Source: an uncultured Oscillospiraceae bacterium (GTDB lineage Bacteria > Bacillota > Clostridia > Oscillospirales > Ruminococcaceae). From it: a stretch of 64,000 nt of DNA. The stretch covers positions 1 to 64,000 of the forward strand of contig CAKSEO010000005.1 of NCBI GenBank assembly GCA_934446565.1. Direction: 5' to 3'. The notes below the pieces were generated by a model that was not told the origin of the DNA, did no database searches, and worked only from the letters and a program-made list of their open reading frames with translations. Shown in pieces: positions 35,559-44,889 of the stretch. Position 1 is the stretch's first letter. Each line of letters starts with the position of its first letter. Made by a program: the position numbers and the translations under genes.

Positions 35559-36695
35559 ATGAAGAATTTTTATCACAGAGCCTGGGCGGAAATCAATCTC
35601 GACGTCCTGAAGAATAATATAGAGATCATCAGAAAATACTCCGGAAACCGCGACATAATCGCTATCGTCAAGGCAAATGCCTACGGTCACGGCGACGCGG
35701 AATGCGCGCTGGCGATGAACCACATCGGGGTAAGGCACTTTGCGGTTTCCAACCTCTGGGAAGCGCAGAATCTTTCCTCCGCAGGCGTGGAGGGCGACAT
35801 ACTCATCTTCGGTTACTGCGACATCCCGCTGATATTTGAAAATCTTGACAAGAATTACGTATTCACCGTGGGAAGCGTTCCCTACGCCGAGGAGCTTTCC
35901 GAAGCCGCTGTCAGAGCCGGAGTGAAAGTGCCGGTGCACATCAAATTCGACACCGGAATGAGCCGCGTCGGCATCACCACCGCCGTGGAAGCAGACAGTA
36001 TCCTTGCGCTGCCCGGGCTGGACTGCCGCGCGGGCTACACGCACTTTGCGGTCGCGGATTCCCTCGAGGAGGAGGACATGGAATTCACGCAGAAGCAGTA
36101 CCGGATACTTCACGACATCTGCCGCGCGCGGAACCTACCGATGCACTCCCAGAACAGCGGCGGAATACTGTTCCACAAGGATTTCGACGGCGACTTCATC
36201 CGCGCAGGTATCGTGATGTACGGGCACCGTCCCAACACTGAATACGCGCTGCCGGAGGGGATAAAGTCCGTATTCAGCATGAAAGCGGTCATCAGCCAGA
36301 TAAAGACTATCCAGCCCGGCGACACGGTAAGCTACGGGCGAACATTCACCGCCGACCACCCGACACGTCTGGCGCTAATCCCCTGCGGATACGCGGACGG
36401 TTTCAACCGGAGGCTCTCGGGTCAGTGGAACGTGCTCATCCACGGAAAGCCCGCGCCGGTCTGCGGACGCATCTGCATGGATCAGACCCTTGTGGACATC
36501 ACGGATATTCCCGAAGCGCAGATCGGCGATGAAGTGACGGTCTATTCTGATGAAACCTTCGGAGGTTCGTCAGTTGACCACGCAGCCGACCTCATCGGCA
36601 CGATAAGCTACGAGCTGCTGTGCTGCATAGGGACGCGCGTTCCGCGTATCTTCATCGAAAACGGCAAGGAAAAGGACATTCTGCGGTACATTTGA
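35559..36695 (+). CDS. alr: Alanine racemase
   Basis: A 378-residue PLP enzyme making D-alanine for peptidoglycan. PLP-binding lysine in AIVKANAYGHGD (near 38), a GMSRVG loop (near 134), and the second catalytic tyrosine in VSYGRTFTAD (near 263). A PCGYADGF and CMDQ segment complete the family pattern. GAGGAG precedes the ATG. It is a monocistronic plus-strand gene between two minus-strand groups. Confidence 0.95.
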   Translation: MKNFYHRAWAEINLDVLKNNIEIIRKYSGNRDIIAIVKANAYGHGDAECALAMNHIGVRHFAVSNLWEAQNLSSAGVEGDILIFGYCDIPLIFENLDKNYVFTVGSVPYAEELSEAAVRAGVKVPVHIKFDTGMSRVGITTAVEADSILALPGLDCRAGYTHFAVADSLEEEDMEFTQKQYRILHDICRARNLPMHSQNSGGILFHKDFDGDFIRAGIVMYGHRPNTEYALPEGIKSVFSMKAVISQIKTIQPGDTVSYGRTFTADHPTRLALIPCGYADGFNRRLSGQWNVLIHGKPAPVCGRICMDQTLVDITDIPEAQIGDEVTVYSDETFGGSSVDHAADLIGTISYELLCCIGTRVPRIFIENGKEKDILRYI

Positions 36696-36710
36696 ATCAA
36701 GCGCACAAAA

Positions 36711-36746
36711 GTCCCGGCGTTTCAAAATCGCCGGGACATTTTTTAT
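36711..36746. terminator. Bidirectional terminator between alr and the histidine kinase
   Basis: GTCCCGGCG (36711-36719) and CGCCGGGAC (36729-36737) form a perfect 9-bp stem, with ATTTTTTATTTC after it on the plus strand and AAAA before it. The kinase gene ends in its right flank. Confidence 0.85.
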
Positions 36747-38257
36747 TTCTTTTCCGGATTTTCGGGCTGCTCCCTGCTTTCCGGCTGCTTTTTAAGCCGG
36801 AGGGAATGCCGTGGCTGCTCGGGCTGCGGTTCCTCCGGTTCATGGTACTCCGGAGCCTCGAACCAGAACGTACTTCCCTGCCCAACCGTGCTGTCCGCGC
36901 CGTACTTGAATCCGTGCTGCTCCAGCACGTTCTTTACGATGGAAAGACCTATTCCGCTGCCCATCTTGGCGCGTTTGTGGGTCTTGTTACGCTCGCTCAC
37001 CTTATAGTATCTGTCCCAGATGTAGGGCAGGTACTCCGGCGCGATTCCGTCGCCGTGGTCCGTTACCTCGAACCTTATCAGCCCGCCTTCCTTGCGGAAC
37101 AGCCGCACTATCACAGTGTTGTCGTCCCCGGTGTAGGTGACTGCGTTGTTTATCAGGTTGTAGACAACCTGCTCCAGCTTGGTGATGTCCGCGTTGATAA
37201 CGATATTATCCTCCGCCTGGAGCTCGATGATTATGCCGTCGTTCTCTTTCAGAATGTCAAATCTGGAGATAACTCCGGACAACCTTTCGGACAGGTCGAA
37301 TACCGTCATGTTCATCTCGGTGACGCCTGCCTGCAGCTTCGACAGGTCAAGGATATCGTTCACCAGCGAGGAAAGCCGGTCGGTCTCGTCGATGATGACT
37401 TTCAGGTGACGCGCGCGCTTTTCGGGATTGTCTCCGGAAAGGTCGCGTATCATCTCGGCATACGCCTTTATCATCGTCAGCGGCGTGCGCAGGTCGTGGG
37501 AGATGTTCGCCATCAGCTCGCGGCGCAGGTCGTCGGATTTCGCGATTTCCTTGGAAGCCTCCTGGAGAGTCGCGGCAAGCTGCTGTATCTCGTTGAAGTC
37601 TTGGTCGTCTATCACCGCGTTGAACTTGCCCTGCGGGAGTTCCTTGGCGTGCTTGTTGATGTTGATTATCGGGTTGGTTATCTTATTCGCGAAGAATATC
37701 GACACGAACAGCGTCAACATCATCATTATCAGCGACACGAACAGGAACTGCCGCTGGAATATCGCCACCGTCGTGCCTATCGGCTGCAAGTAGCTGCAAA
37801 TGAAGATGTACGCCTGGGGGTCGGTCTTAGTCCCGATGTATGTGCACATCAGGAGTACCGTGTTGTTCTCGCGCTCGTCCCTTATCTGGTCGTAGTAGAC
37901 ACCGGTGTCGGAATCCAGCGCCGCCTGCTGGTACTGCGTCTTGGACAGCTGCGACAGCGACTGGCTGCCGCCGAGGTAATCAACGTACCCCACCCTGTAG
38001 GGCGTGGAGAACTCGATATACATCTTGTTCTTGCGCGCGATGTTGGTGACTACCGTCCCGAAATCGTCCGAATCCCCCAGCGTCCAGCTGGTCTTGATGT
38101 GAGCCATCGCCTCGGCTATCTCGTAGGTTTTCATCCACTCATAGAACGACGGGAACAGCACGACCAGGAACACATATGTGAACGCCAGCATTGCGATGAC
38201 TATCGCCTCGAAACGCGCCCAGACGTTGAATTTTATGCTCCTGCGGAATTTCATCAC
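36743..38257 (-). CDS. Sensor histidine kinase
   Basis: A 504-residue kinase: helix (about 16-37), extracellular domain (about 38-155), second helix (about 158-178), HAMP, HisKA with phospho-acceptor in ANISHDLRTPL (about 253), and HATPase with N-box and the DHGDGIAPEY box (near 405) and GSGIGLSIVKN. The C-terminus is a 40-residue Pro/Glu/Gln-rich tail. The start overlaps the response regulator gene by 4 bases. Signal unknown. Confidence 0.9.
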   Translation of the reverse strand: MMKFRRSIKFNVWARFEAIVIAMLAFTYVFLVVLFPSFYEWMKTYEIAEAMAHIKTSWTLGDSDDFGTVVTNIARKNKMYIEFSTPYRVGYVDYLGGSQSLSQLSKTQYQQAALDSDTGVYYDQIRDERENNTVLLMCTYIGTKTDPQAYIFICSYLQPIGTTVAIFQRQFLFVSLIMMMLTLFVSIFFANKITNPIININKHAKELPQGKFNAVIDDQDFNEIQQLAATLQEASKEIAKSDDLRRELMANISHDLRTPLTMIKAYAEMIRDLSGDNPEKRARHLKVIIDETDRLSSLVNDILDLSKLQAGVTEMNMTVFDLSERLSGVISRFDILKENDGIIIELQAEDNIVINADITKLEQVVYNLINNAVTYTGDDNTVIVRLFRKEGGLIRFEVTDHGDGIAPEYLPYIWDRYYKVSERNKTHKRAKMGSGIGLSIVKNVLEQHGFKYGADSTVGQGSTFWFEAPEYHEPEEPQPEQPRHSLRLKKQPESREQPENPEKK

Positions 38258-38940
38258 TCTGCCTCGAACTTATAGCCCATTCCACGGAGCGTAACGATAT
38301 AGTTGCGGTAGGGACCGAGGTTGTTTCTAAGCATCTTTATGTGAGTGTCGATGGTGCGGTCGTCGCCAAAGAAGTCGTAGCCCCATACTTCCTCGAGGAG
38401 CTTGTTTCTTGTCAGCGCGATGTTCTTATTGCGCACGAGGTAGAACAGCAGGTCGTATTCCTTGGGGGTGAGGTTCGCCTTGACGCCGTCGATGTAGACG
38501 TCGCGGGAGGTGAAGTTTATCTCCAGCCCGCCGAACTTCACGGTTTCGGGCGCGGGAGACGCCGCCGTCTGCTTGACGGCGCTGTTGCGCTTTACGATAG
38601 CGTTGACGCGCGCCATGACCTCCTTGGGGGAGAACGGCTTGACAACGTAGTCGTCGATGCCTATCTCGAAACCGAACAGCTTGTCGTACTCCTCGCCGCG
38701 CGCGGAAAGCATGAGCACCGGTATCTGCTTTATCTTGCGTATCTCCTTGCAGGCGGAATAGCCGTCGAGCCTCGGCATCATAACGTCCATGATGATTATA
38801 TCATAGTCGTTGTTCTTCACCATCTCGATGGCCTGCATCCCGTCGCACGCCTCGGACACCTGGTGTCCCTCGAACTCGGCGTACTCCTTGATGACCTCGC
38901 GGATGTTTTCTTCGTCGTCAACAACAAGAATTCTGTACAT
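38254..38940 (-). CDS. OmpR/PhoB-type response regulator
   Basis: A 228-residue regulator: receiver domain (acidic pocket DDEEN near 9, phospho-acceptor Asp in IIMDVMMPRLDG near 51, the Lys in VKPFSPKE near 101) and a winged-helix DNA-binding domain (about 128-228). The start MYRILVVDDE is chosen for its GGAGATG site; a longer frame would begin 18 bases earlier. First gene of the two-component pair. Confidence 0.93.
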   Translation of the reverse strand: MYRILVVDDEENIREVIKEYAEFEGHQVSEACDGMQAIEMVKNNDYDIIIMDVMMPRLDGYSACKEIRKIKQIPVLMLSARGEEYDKLFGFEIGIDDYVVKPFSPKEVMARVNAIVKRNSAVKQTAASPAPETVKFGGLEINFTSRDVYIDGVKANLTPKEYDLLFYLVRNKNIALTRNKLLEEVWGYDFFGDDRTIDTHIKMLRNNLGPYRNYIVTLRGMGYKFEAE

Positions 38941-39090
38941 AGACCCATCTCCTGTCAAATATTGATTCTAACCGTTTCTTTTCACAATAGATTTTTTCGC
39001 CAAAAGCAGGCGCCATTTTCTGACGCCGCTCTGTAAACTGGTTTGATTATACACAGAAAATATGAAAGCGCTGTGAAAAAACGCTGAATA

Positions 39091-40275
39091 TCAGCTGTGA
39101 ATTTCTCCCGGGTTTTCCCCGAAGAACTGAACTACCTCGCGCATCATCAGCTCTGTGAAATCCGGGATACCCGTATCGTACTGCGCCGCGCCCGGGCTTC
39201 TGAACTGGAGCTCCGGACCTGTGCCGCGGCGAGCGGAGGGAAGCGATATCGTCACCGTCACCCTGCCGTTTTCCTCGGTCATGTCGAACCAGCCGCCGCT
39301 GACCTGAGCAAACCGCTTTATTATCGGGATACCGTACCCCAGCCGCTGATAGCTGAAATTCACCTCGACGTTTCCGCTGAAATCCTTGCTGCTGAACATG
39401 GAGCTTTCGTTCACGACGCGTATCTGCACGAACTTCCTGCCGCGCTCCTCGCGGTAGCATGCGGTGAGTATCGGCTCGCTCTCCTGCGGGGAATACAGCA
39501 GCGCGTTCTGGAGCGCGTTGACCAGCGCCACCACGGCGCGGCGGCTGTCGGCGTAAATGTACAGCGCCCCGGGCTCGACAAGGGTCTCGATACGCCTGCC
39601 GCACTTGGCGAGGGCTGCATTGCACCGCCTTGCCAGATTCTCGCACAGCTCGCTCACGTCGATGACGCTCTCGCGCTGCGAACGGTACATCATCTCCGCG
39701 TAATTGAACGCGTTCTCGCACACCGACGCAAGATTCGACATTGCCGTTTCTATCCCCAGCACCTCGGACAGCCGAGTGTAGTCCTTAGTCCTGACCATTT
39801 CATAGCGCAGACTTGCCGCGTGCTTCCAGATAGCCGCAGAGTTCATCTCCACGGCGTTGTAAAGCGGAAGTATGTCGGACGGGCCGTCGGTGCGCTCCAT
39901 GATGCTGCGCGCCGCTTCGGAGGTCATCAGCTCCCCGATGTACGCTTCCGATTCGCCGGATGCGTTCTTTATCGGATGAAGTCTCAGGCAGTAAAACTGC
40001 TCGTTTATATACAGCGTCGCTTCCATCACAACGCTCAGCGGCTCGGGTATCGTTTCGCGTACGTGTTTCAGCACGCATTCCCCGGGCTCCAGGACGCCGC
40101 ATCCGCTTATCACGCGGAATCTGTTGTCCAGGCACACCACGTTGCAGCCGCTGAAAAGCGGGATGTACGGTCTGAAGATATCTTCATTCAGACTGACCTC
40201 GCCCGTCTGAATATCCTGACTCGTCTGTTCGGTCTGACTGACCTGATTGACCTGATTGACCTGATTGACCTGCAT
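39091..40275 (-). CDS. Histidine-kinase-like ATPase protein with a repeat N-terminus
   Basis: A 394-residue protein: a low-complexity N-terminus of QVN units, a PAS-like region (about 30-130), a helical region where a DHp domain would be (WKHAASLRYEM near 165), and a HATPase domain (N-box ALVNALQNALLYS near 255, GYGIPIIKRFAQ near 325). It has no membrane helix and no clear receiver or DNA-binding domain. It may be an anti-sigma or kinase-like regulator, or a cytoplasmic kinase for the neighbouring response regulator at 38254. GGAGGG precedes the ATG. Confidence 0.65.
   Translation of the reverse strand: MQVNQVNQVNQVSQTEQTSQDIQTGEVSLNEDIFRPYIPLFSGCNVVCLDNRFRVISGCGVLEPGECVLKHVRETIPEPLSVVMEATLYINEQFYCLRLHPIKNASGESEAYIGELMTSEAARSIMERTDGPSDILPLYNAVEMNSAAIWKHAASLRYEMVRTKDYTRLSEVLGIETAMSNLASVCENAFNYAEMMYRSQRESVIDVSELCENLARRCNAALAKCGRRIETLVEPGALYIYADSRRAVVALVNALQNALLYSPQESEPILTACYREERGRKFVQIRVVNESSMFSSKDFSGNVEVNFSYQRLGYGIPIIKRFAQVSGGWFDMTEENGRVTVTISLPSARRGTGPELQFRSPGAAQYDTGIPDFTELMMREVVQFFGENPGEIHS
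40236..40270 (-). repeat. Nine-base tandem repeat at the start of the ATPase gene
   Basis: GACCTGATT is repeated three times in a row, followed by a partial fourth unit (about 40242-40274). It encodes QVNQVNQVNQV in frame. Nine is a multiple of three, so loss or gain of a unit would change length, not frame. Confidence 0.85.
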
Positions 40276-40285
40276 ACGCCCTCCG

Positions 40286-42082
40286 TTATTTCATGAGTTC
40301 TTCCATCTCGTCGATGAGTTCACCGAACAGCTTGAGGGCTTCCGTTACAGGCTTCTTGGAGGTCATGTCAACTCCCGCGCCGCGCAGCAGCGATATCGGG
40401 TCGGTGGAGCAGCCGCCGCTCAGGAATCCGATGTAATCCTTGACGGCGGGCGCGCCCTCGCTGAGGATACGCTGGCTGAGCGCTATCGCCGCGGAGAATC
40501 CCGTAGCGTACTGGTAAACGTAATAATTGTAGTAGAAATGCGGGATACGCGCCCACTCCATGTCGAGTTCATGGTCGATGACGATGTCCTCGCCATAGTA
40601 CAGCAGATTCAGCTCTCTGTACATCTCGCAGAGGGATTCTGCGGTCAGGCTCTCGCCGTTTTCGACCTTCTCGTTTATCATCAGCTCGAATTCCGCGAAC
40701 ATGGTCTGGCGGTAAAGCGTGGTGCGGAACTGCTCCAGGAAGTAGTTTATCAGGTACGCGCGGCGCTTTTTGTCGGTCGTGGTCTTGAGCAGGTGCTGCA
40801 TGAGCAGGCTCTCGTTGCAGGTGGACGCCACTTCGGCTACGAATATGACGTAATCGGCGTAGACCACCGGCTGGTTCTTGTTGGAAAGGTAGGAGTGTAT
40901 CGCGTGACCCATCTCGTGAGCCAGCGTGAACTCGCTGTCCAGCGTGTCCTTATGGTTCAGCAGGACGTAAGGGTGCACCCTCGCGCCGGCGGAATACGCG
41001 CCGCTGCGCTTGCCCTCGTTTTCGTACACGTCTATCCAGCGGTTCTCGATGCCCTCGCGGAAAATGGCACGGTAATCCTCGCCCATCGGCGCAAGGGAGT
41101 CGTAGACCTCCTGCTTCGCCTGGTCGAAAGGTATCTTCACCTCGATGTCGCTTACTATCGGGGCGTACAGGTCGTAAGCGTGGAGTTCGTCAACGCCGAG
41201 CAGCTTCTTGCGCAGTCTGACGTACTTGTACATGTAATCCATGTTCTCGTGCACCGCCTCGATGAGCTGCTTGTAGACCTCCACCGGGACCTCGTTGCCG
41301 TCCAGCGCTGCCTGGAGCGTGCTGTCGTACCTCCTCGCGCGGGCGCGGAAATTCAGGCACTTCACCTGGGACGCGAGAACCGCCGCAGAGGTGTTCTTGA
41401 ACCCCTCGTAGACCCCGTAAAGGCTCCCGAACGCGGACTTTCTAAGCTCGCGGTCGTTGGAGTGCATGAGCGGGATATAGCTGCCGTGGGTCACCTGATG
41501 TTTGTTGCCGTCCTTGTCCGTGGCGTCCGGGAACTTCATATCGGCGTCGTTGAGCATGGAGAAGATGGTGTCCGGGGAATTCGACATGTCCCCGGCGAGC
41601 GCCATTATGCGCTCCTCCGCCTCGGAGAGGATATGAGCCCTTTTGCGGCGCACCCTGTCGATGCACAGGCGGTAGAGTTCCATCTCCGGCTGCTCCTTGA
41701 AGAAGCGCTCCATGGTCTCGTCGTCTATCGAGAGTATCTCGGGAGTTACGAACGCAGACGCTCCGGAGATGTCAACGAACAGCATTTCCAGGCGGCTCAC
41801 CATGTCCTGATACCTGGCTTCGCGGGTGTCCTCGTCGTTGCGGCGCTGGGCGTAGTTTATCATGTTCTCCAGCAGCACCGTCAGGTCGTCGTCGTACTTC
41901 AGGTATTCCAGCAGCTTTGCGGAATCGGTGGAAAGCAGTCCTTTATAGGACGCTATTTTCGCCGGGGATTCCTTGGCTTTCAGCAGGTCGTTCTCCCACG
42001 CTTCATCAGTGGGGTAAAGGTCCTCTATCGCCCACTTGACGTCTGCGGGAAGTTCGTTTCTCTGTGGGATCCTCTCTGACAT
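40286..42082 (-). CDS. pepF: Oligoendopeptidase F, M3 family
   Basis: A 598-residue zinc endopeptidase acting on short peptides in the cytoplasm. Zinc site LAHEMGHAIHSYL (about 388) and the distal Glu in EVASTCNESLL (about 416). Usual length is about 600. AAAGGAG precedes the ATG. It lies 13 bases after the preceding membrane protein gene. Confidence 0.94.
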   Translation of the reverse strand: MSERIPQRNELPADVKWAIEDLYPTDEAWENDLLKAKESPAKIASYKGLLSTDSAKLLEYLKYDDDLTVLLENMINYAQRRNDEDTREARYQDMVSRLEMLFVDISGASAFVTPEILSIDDETMERFFKEQPEMELYRLCIDRVRRKRAHILSEAEERIMALAGDMSNSPDTIFSMLNDADMKFPDATDKDGNKHQVTHGSYIPLMHSNDRELRKSAFGSLYGVYEGFKNTSAAVLASQVKCLNFRARARRYDSTLQAALDGNEVPVEVYKQLIEAVHENMDYMYKYVRLRKKLLGVDELHAYDLYAPIVSDIEVKIPFDQAKQEVYDSLAPMGEDYRAIFREGIENRWIDVYENEGKRSGAYSAGARVHPYVLLNHKDTLDSEFTLAHEMGHAIHSYLSNKNQPVVYADYVIFVAEVASTCNESLLMQHLLKTTTDKKRRAYLINYFLEQFRTTLYRQTMFAEFELMINEKVENGESLTAESLCEMYRELNLLYYGEDIVIDHELDMEWARIPHFYYNYYVYQYATGFSAAIALSQRILSEGAPAVKDYIGFLSGGCSTDPISLLRGAGVDMTSKKPVTEALKLFGELIDEMEELMK

Positions 42083-42095
42083 ATCTAATTCTCCT

Positions 42096-42653
42096 TTACT
42101 TCATTCGTTTGGAAATCTTGGGTTTCAGCACTTTTTCATAGAACGGGTAGAACAGCCCCAGGAATATATCATACAGCACGAAAGCGACCGCTCCGAACGC
42201 CAGCAGCACCCACTGACCGTACTGTCCGAACTCGCCCATATCCTCGAGCAGCTGTGACATCCCGAAAATGTTTATCAGCACGAAATAGCACGCGACCGCA
42301 GCTGCTGCGTAGAGCGCGAGTTTGCTCACCCAGCGCAGCACCGGGTACTTTATTTTCATCAGGTACTGCCGCACTATCGGGTAATAGCCGAGCAGGAAAA
42401 CGTACATCATGCTCGCCTCGTAATTCGCGGTGAACAGCATCGTCAGGATACCCACCGCGACGTAGCTCACCAGCCCGTAACGCACGCCGAGGCGCTCCCT
42501 TATCACCCAGATGAGCACTCCGGCGACCGCGGGGCTGACGTACTCGAAGCCCGGGACCATCCCCAGGCAGAACATCAGCGCCAGCGCAAGTCCGCTCATA
42601 ATGCCGCACAGGGACACTATATAGGCTATCCCCGGGCTTTGTTTCTCAGCCAT
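42096..42653 (-). CDS. Uncharacterised integral membrane protein, 185 residues
   Basis: Hydrophobic helices at about 9-30, 36-50, 55-80, 85-100 and 105-125 with a further long one near 145-170, and a basic C-terminus. The shape recalls small YybS- or ECF-type membrane proteins, but I cannot assign it. It overlaps the tyrA 3' end by 8 bases, so it is probably co-transcribed with tyrA. Confidence 0.6.
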   Translation of the reverse strand: MAEKQSPGIAYIVSLCGIMSGLALALMFCLGMVPGFEYVSPAVAGVLIWVIRERLGVRYGLVSYVAVGILTMLFTANYEASMMYVFLLGYYPIVRQYLMKIKYPVLRWVSKLALYAAAAVACYFVLINIFGMSQLLEDMGEFGQYGQWVLLAFGAVAFVLYDIFLGLFYPFYEKVLKPKISKRMK

Positions 42654-43509
42654 TCAGCGCTTTCTCCTGACCGTAGTACTTCATGCTTTCTTCCTTGCGC
42701 TCCCTGCCGACTTTGAGCAGTTCCTTGAGCGTAGGCTTGTCGTCGTTCACCATCGCGTCGCGGTACTCCGTCAGCTTGTCGATTATGGTGTTTATCTCGA
42801 ACAGCAGAGCTTCCTTATTGCAGAGGAACAGGCTGGACCACATCTCCTCGTTCAGCTTGGCGACCCTCGTCAGGTCCAGGAAGCTGCCTGCGGAGAATCC
42901 GTCCGCGCGCAGCAGCGACGGGCTCTTGACGTAAGCGTTGGAAACGACATGCGCGAGCTGCGACGTGAACGCGATGTTGATATCGTGCTGCTCCGGGGTC
43001 GCGATGACCACCTGACCGAAGCCCATGCAGCTTCCCAGCGTGGAAACCAGGTCTATCGCTATCTGCGGAGTGCTCTCGGTAGGCGTCAGGATGTAGCTTG
43101 CCTTTACGAACATGTCCGCCTTGGAGTAATCAAAGCCGGAATTTTCCGTGCCCGCCATCGGGTGAGTTCCGAGGAAGTACACTCCCTTTTCGTCCAGCAC
43201 CGGCGTGCAGCCGTTGACAACGTATCCCTTTACGCCGCCCACATCTATTACGATGGAGCCTTTCTTGAAGCGGTCCGCGTTCTTCTTCACGAACTCCACG
43301 GTGGGTACCGGATAGAGCGCGACCACCGTAAGGTTAGCCTCTCCTAATCTGGATTCATCTATTTCCTCGTCGATGGCGCCCTGTTCGAGAGCCTTTCTGA
43401 CTGTCTCCTTGTCGGTGTCCATTCCCATTATATGATGGAAAGTATTAGCCTTGAGAGCCTTGCACACGGAGCCTCCGATAAGACCAAGTCCTACAACTGC
43501 TATATTCAT
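42646..43509 (-). CDS. tyrA: Prephenate dehydrogenase
   Basis: A 287-residue NAD-dependent enzyme of tyrosine synthesis. N-terminal nucleotide fold VVGLGLIGGSVCKAL (about 4-18), VDVGGVKG (near 95), and the active-site segment GTHPMAGTENSG (near 118). There is no fused chorismate mutase or ACT domain. AAAGGAC precedes the ATG. It connects with the aro operon elsewhere in the window. Confidence 0.93.
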   Translation of the reverse strand: MNIAVVGLGLIGGSVCKALKANTFHHIMGMDTDKETVRKALEQGAIDEEIDESRLGEANLTVVALYPVPTVEFVKKNADRFKKGSIVIDVGGVKGYVVNGCTPVLDEKGVYFLGTHPMAGTENSGFDYSKADMFVKASYILTPTESTPQIAIDLVSTLGSCMGFGQVVIATPEQHDINIAFTSQLAHVVSNAYVKSPSLLRADGFSAGSFLDLTRVAKLNEEMWSSLFLCNKEALLFEINTIIDKLTEYRDAMVNDDKPTLKELLKVGRERKEESMKYYGQEKALNG

Positions 43510-43559
43510 GTTACGATGTCCTTTCGCGGTTCTCCCGCTGTTATATTTTCACAGAATAT

Positions 43560-43588
43560 ATTTTACCACAATTCCGGGAAAATTTCAA
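43560..43588 (-). promoter_or_regulatory. Promoter of tyrA
   Basis: Minus-strand TTGAAA (43588-43583), 17 bases, TAAAAT (43565-43560), 50 bases before the tyrA start. Confidence 0.78.
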
Positions 43589-43599
43589 CCACTTTGCAC

Positions 43600-43633
43600 A
43601 AAAAAGCCGCAGTCCCTGTCAGGAATGCGGCTT
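43600..43633 (-). terminator. Terminator of the DHH phosphoesterase gene, overlapping its stop
   Basis: On the minus strand AAGCCGCA and TGCGGCTT form the stem, followed by TTTTTTGTG. The stop codon of the DHH gene lies in the loop side of the hairpin. Confidence 0.85.
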
Positions 43634-44674
43634 AGCCTGTTCTAGATCTATCGTTTCCTTGCTTTCCTCGACGGGAACTTCCTTTGGCTCCTCAACCTTA
43701 GGGCGCATCGGGTCGATAACGTCAAGGAACAGGTTCTGTATGACGCGGTTGAAATCAATGCTGATATCCAGCACCTTGCTTTCCTCGGCGAATCCTCCCG
43801 CCATGGAGCTGTGACCACCGCCGCTGCCTACCGTTTTCAGCGCCTGCTCGGCGATCTTTCCGGCATTGAGCTCGTCCAGCTCGGAACGCACGGAGAACTT
43901 GAATCCCTTTGCCTTGCGGGAATAAACCACCGCGAACGACACAACGTCGAGGTTCAGTATAAAATCAGAGATGGTCGCGACGAACGCGTCGGCGCACTGG
44001 AAATTCAGGAACGCGAACGCTACTCCGTTCAGGATGTCGATATTCTTCATCGAGTCCACGAACGCCTCCAGCTCGTCGTACTGGATAACTCCGGACTGGA
44101 ACTTGCGTATCAGGGAATTGTCGGCTCTCGGAAAGAGATACCTGTATACATCTATGTCGAGCTCGGTGACGCCGCGGGTAAAATCCGCGGTATCCATTTT
44201 AAGTCCGTAGAGCAGGGCTGTTGCAACGTCCCTGGGCATGTCCATTTTATAGGACATGTAGTAATCTGCGATGAGCGTTGCGCAGCTTCCAACGATGCGG
44301 ATATCCTTGTATTTGTAGTCCGCCGGGCAGAATGTGGGGTGATGGTCGATACATGCGACCTCGTTTCCCACCAGGTCGAGGATGTTGGCGTTGCCTTTCT
44401 GGGAATCAACGGTGATGATGTAATCCTCGCTGGTCATATCCTTGAGCTGGGAATCCTCGGTCATGACTATGCCGAATTCCGCGACCATGTTTGCAGTGGC
44501 GGTACGCTCGACATTGCCGTGATGGCAGATCATCGTGGGTATCTTGAATCTTTCCAGCAGGACTTGCAGACCGAACGCACTCGCAATCGCGTCGGGGTCT
44601 GGGAAATTATGAGTCTGGATAAACACCCGATGGCCTTTCAACAGGGCTATCAGCTCACTCAACTTAGGTGACAT
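43619..44674 (-). CDS. DHH/DHHA1 family phosphoesterase (NrnA-like)
   Basis: A 351-residue phosphoesterase. The DHH motifs appear as THNFPDPDAIASA (near 25), VDSQKG, and CIDHHPT (near 115); the DHHA1 end carries GGGHSSMAGGFAEE (about 300). NrnA homologues degrade nano-RNA or c-di-AMP products. The Glu-rich C-terminal 35 residues are extra. The start MSPKLSEL is chosen for the AAGGAG 6 bases upstream; an upstream frame adds 31 residues without support. Confidence 0.88.
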   Translation of the reverse strand: MSPKLSELIALLKGHRVFIQTHNFPDPDAIASAFGLQVLLERFKIPTMICHHGNVERTATANMVAEFGIVMTEDSQLKDMTSEDYIITVDSQKGNANILDLVGNEVACIDHHPTFCPADYKYKDIRIVGSCATLIADYYMSYKMDMPRDVATALLYGLKMDTADFTRGVTELDIDVYRYLFPRADNSLIRKFQSGVIQYDELEAFVDSMKNIDILNGVAFAFLNFQCADAFVATISDFILNLDVVSFAVVYSRKAKGFKFSVRSELDELNAGKIAEQALKTVGSGGGHSSMAGGFAEESKVLDISIDFNRVIQNLFLDVIDPMRPKVEEPKEVPVEESKETIDLEQAKPHS

Positions 44675-44738
44675 TAGGCACTCCTTATCGCAGATTATTC
44701 CGGAGGAGCCTACAATCAACTCCACACCAGTTATCACT

Positions 44739-44767
44739 ATTTTATCACAATCTTTCAGAAAAATCAA
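44739..44767 (-). promoter_or_regulatory. Promoter of the DHH phosphoesterase gene
   Basis: Minus-strand TTGATT (44767-44762), 17 bases, TAAAAT (44744-44739). Confidence 0.78.
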
Positions 44768-44806
44768 TAGATTTTTCCAAATATAATATATTATTTAAGG
44801 TAATTT

Positions 44807-44830
44807 TTATTACAACCTGCGTTGTAATAA
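44807..44830. promoter_or_regulatory. Perfect 10-base inverted repeat between two promoters and terminator
   Basis: TTATTACAAC, CTGC, GTTGTAATAA. It lies upstream of the DHH-gene promoter and about 60 bases left of the terminator of the sugar-binding lipoprotein gene. A regulator site or a stem-loop; no T-run follows. Confidence 0.6.
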
Positions 44831-44889
44831 ATGCATTTTTAGCTAAATCCACAAATCGCATTATGGTAAATTGTGAATATCTACAACAA

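Noticed and set aside
40236..40270. Phase-variable slipped-strand repeat
   Set aside because: The unit is 9 bases and in frame, so it cannot switch the gene off by frameshift; only length change is possible.
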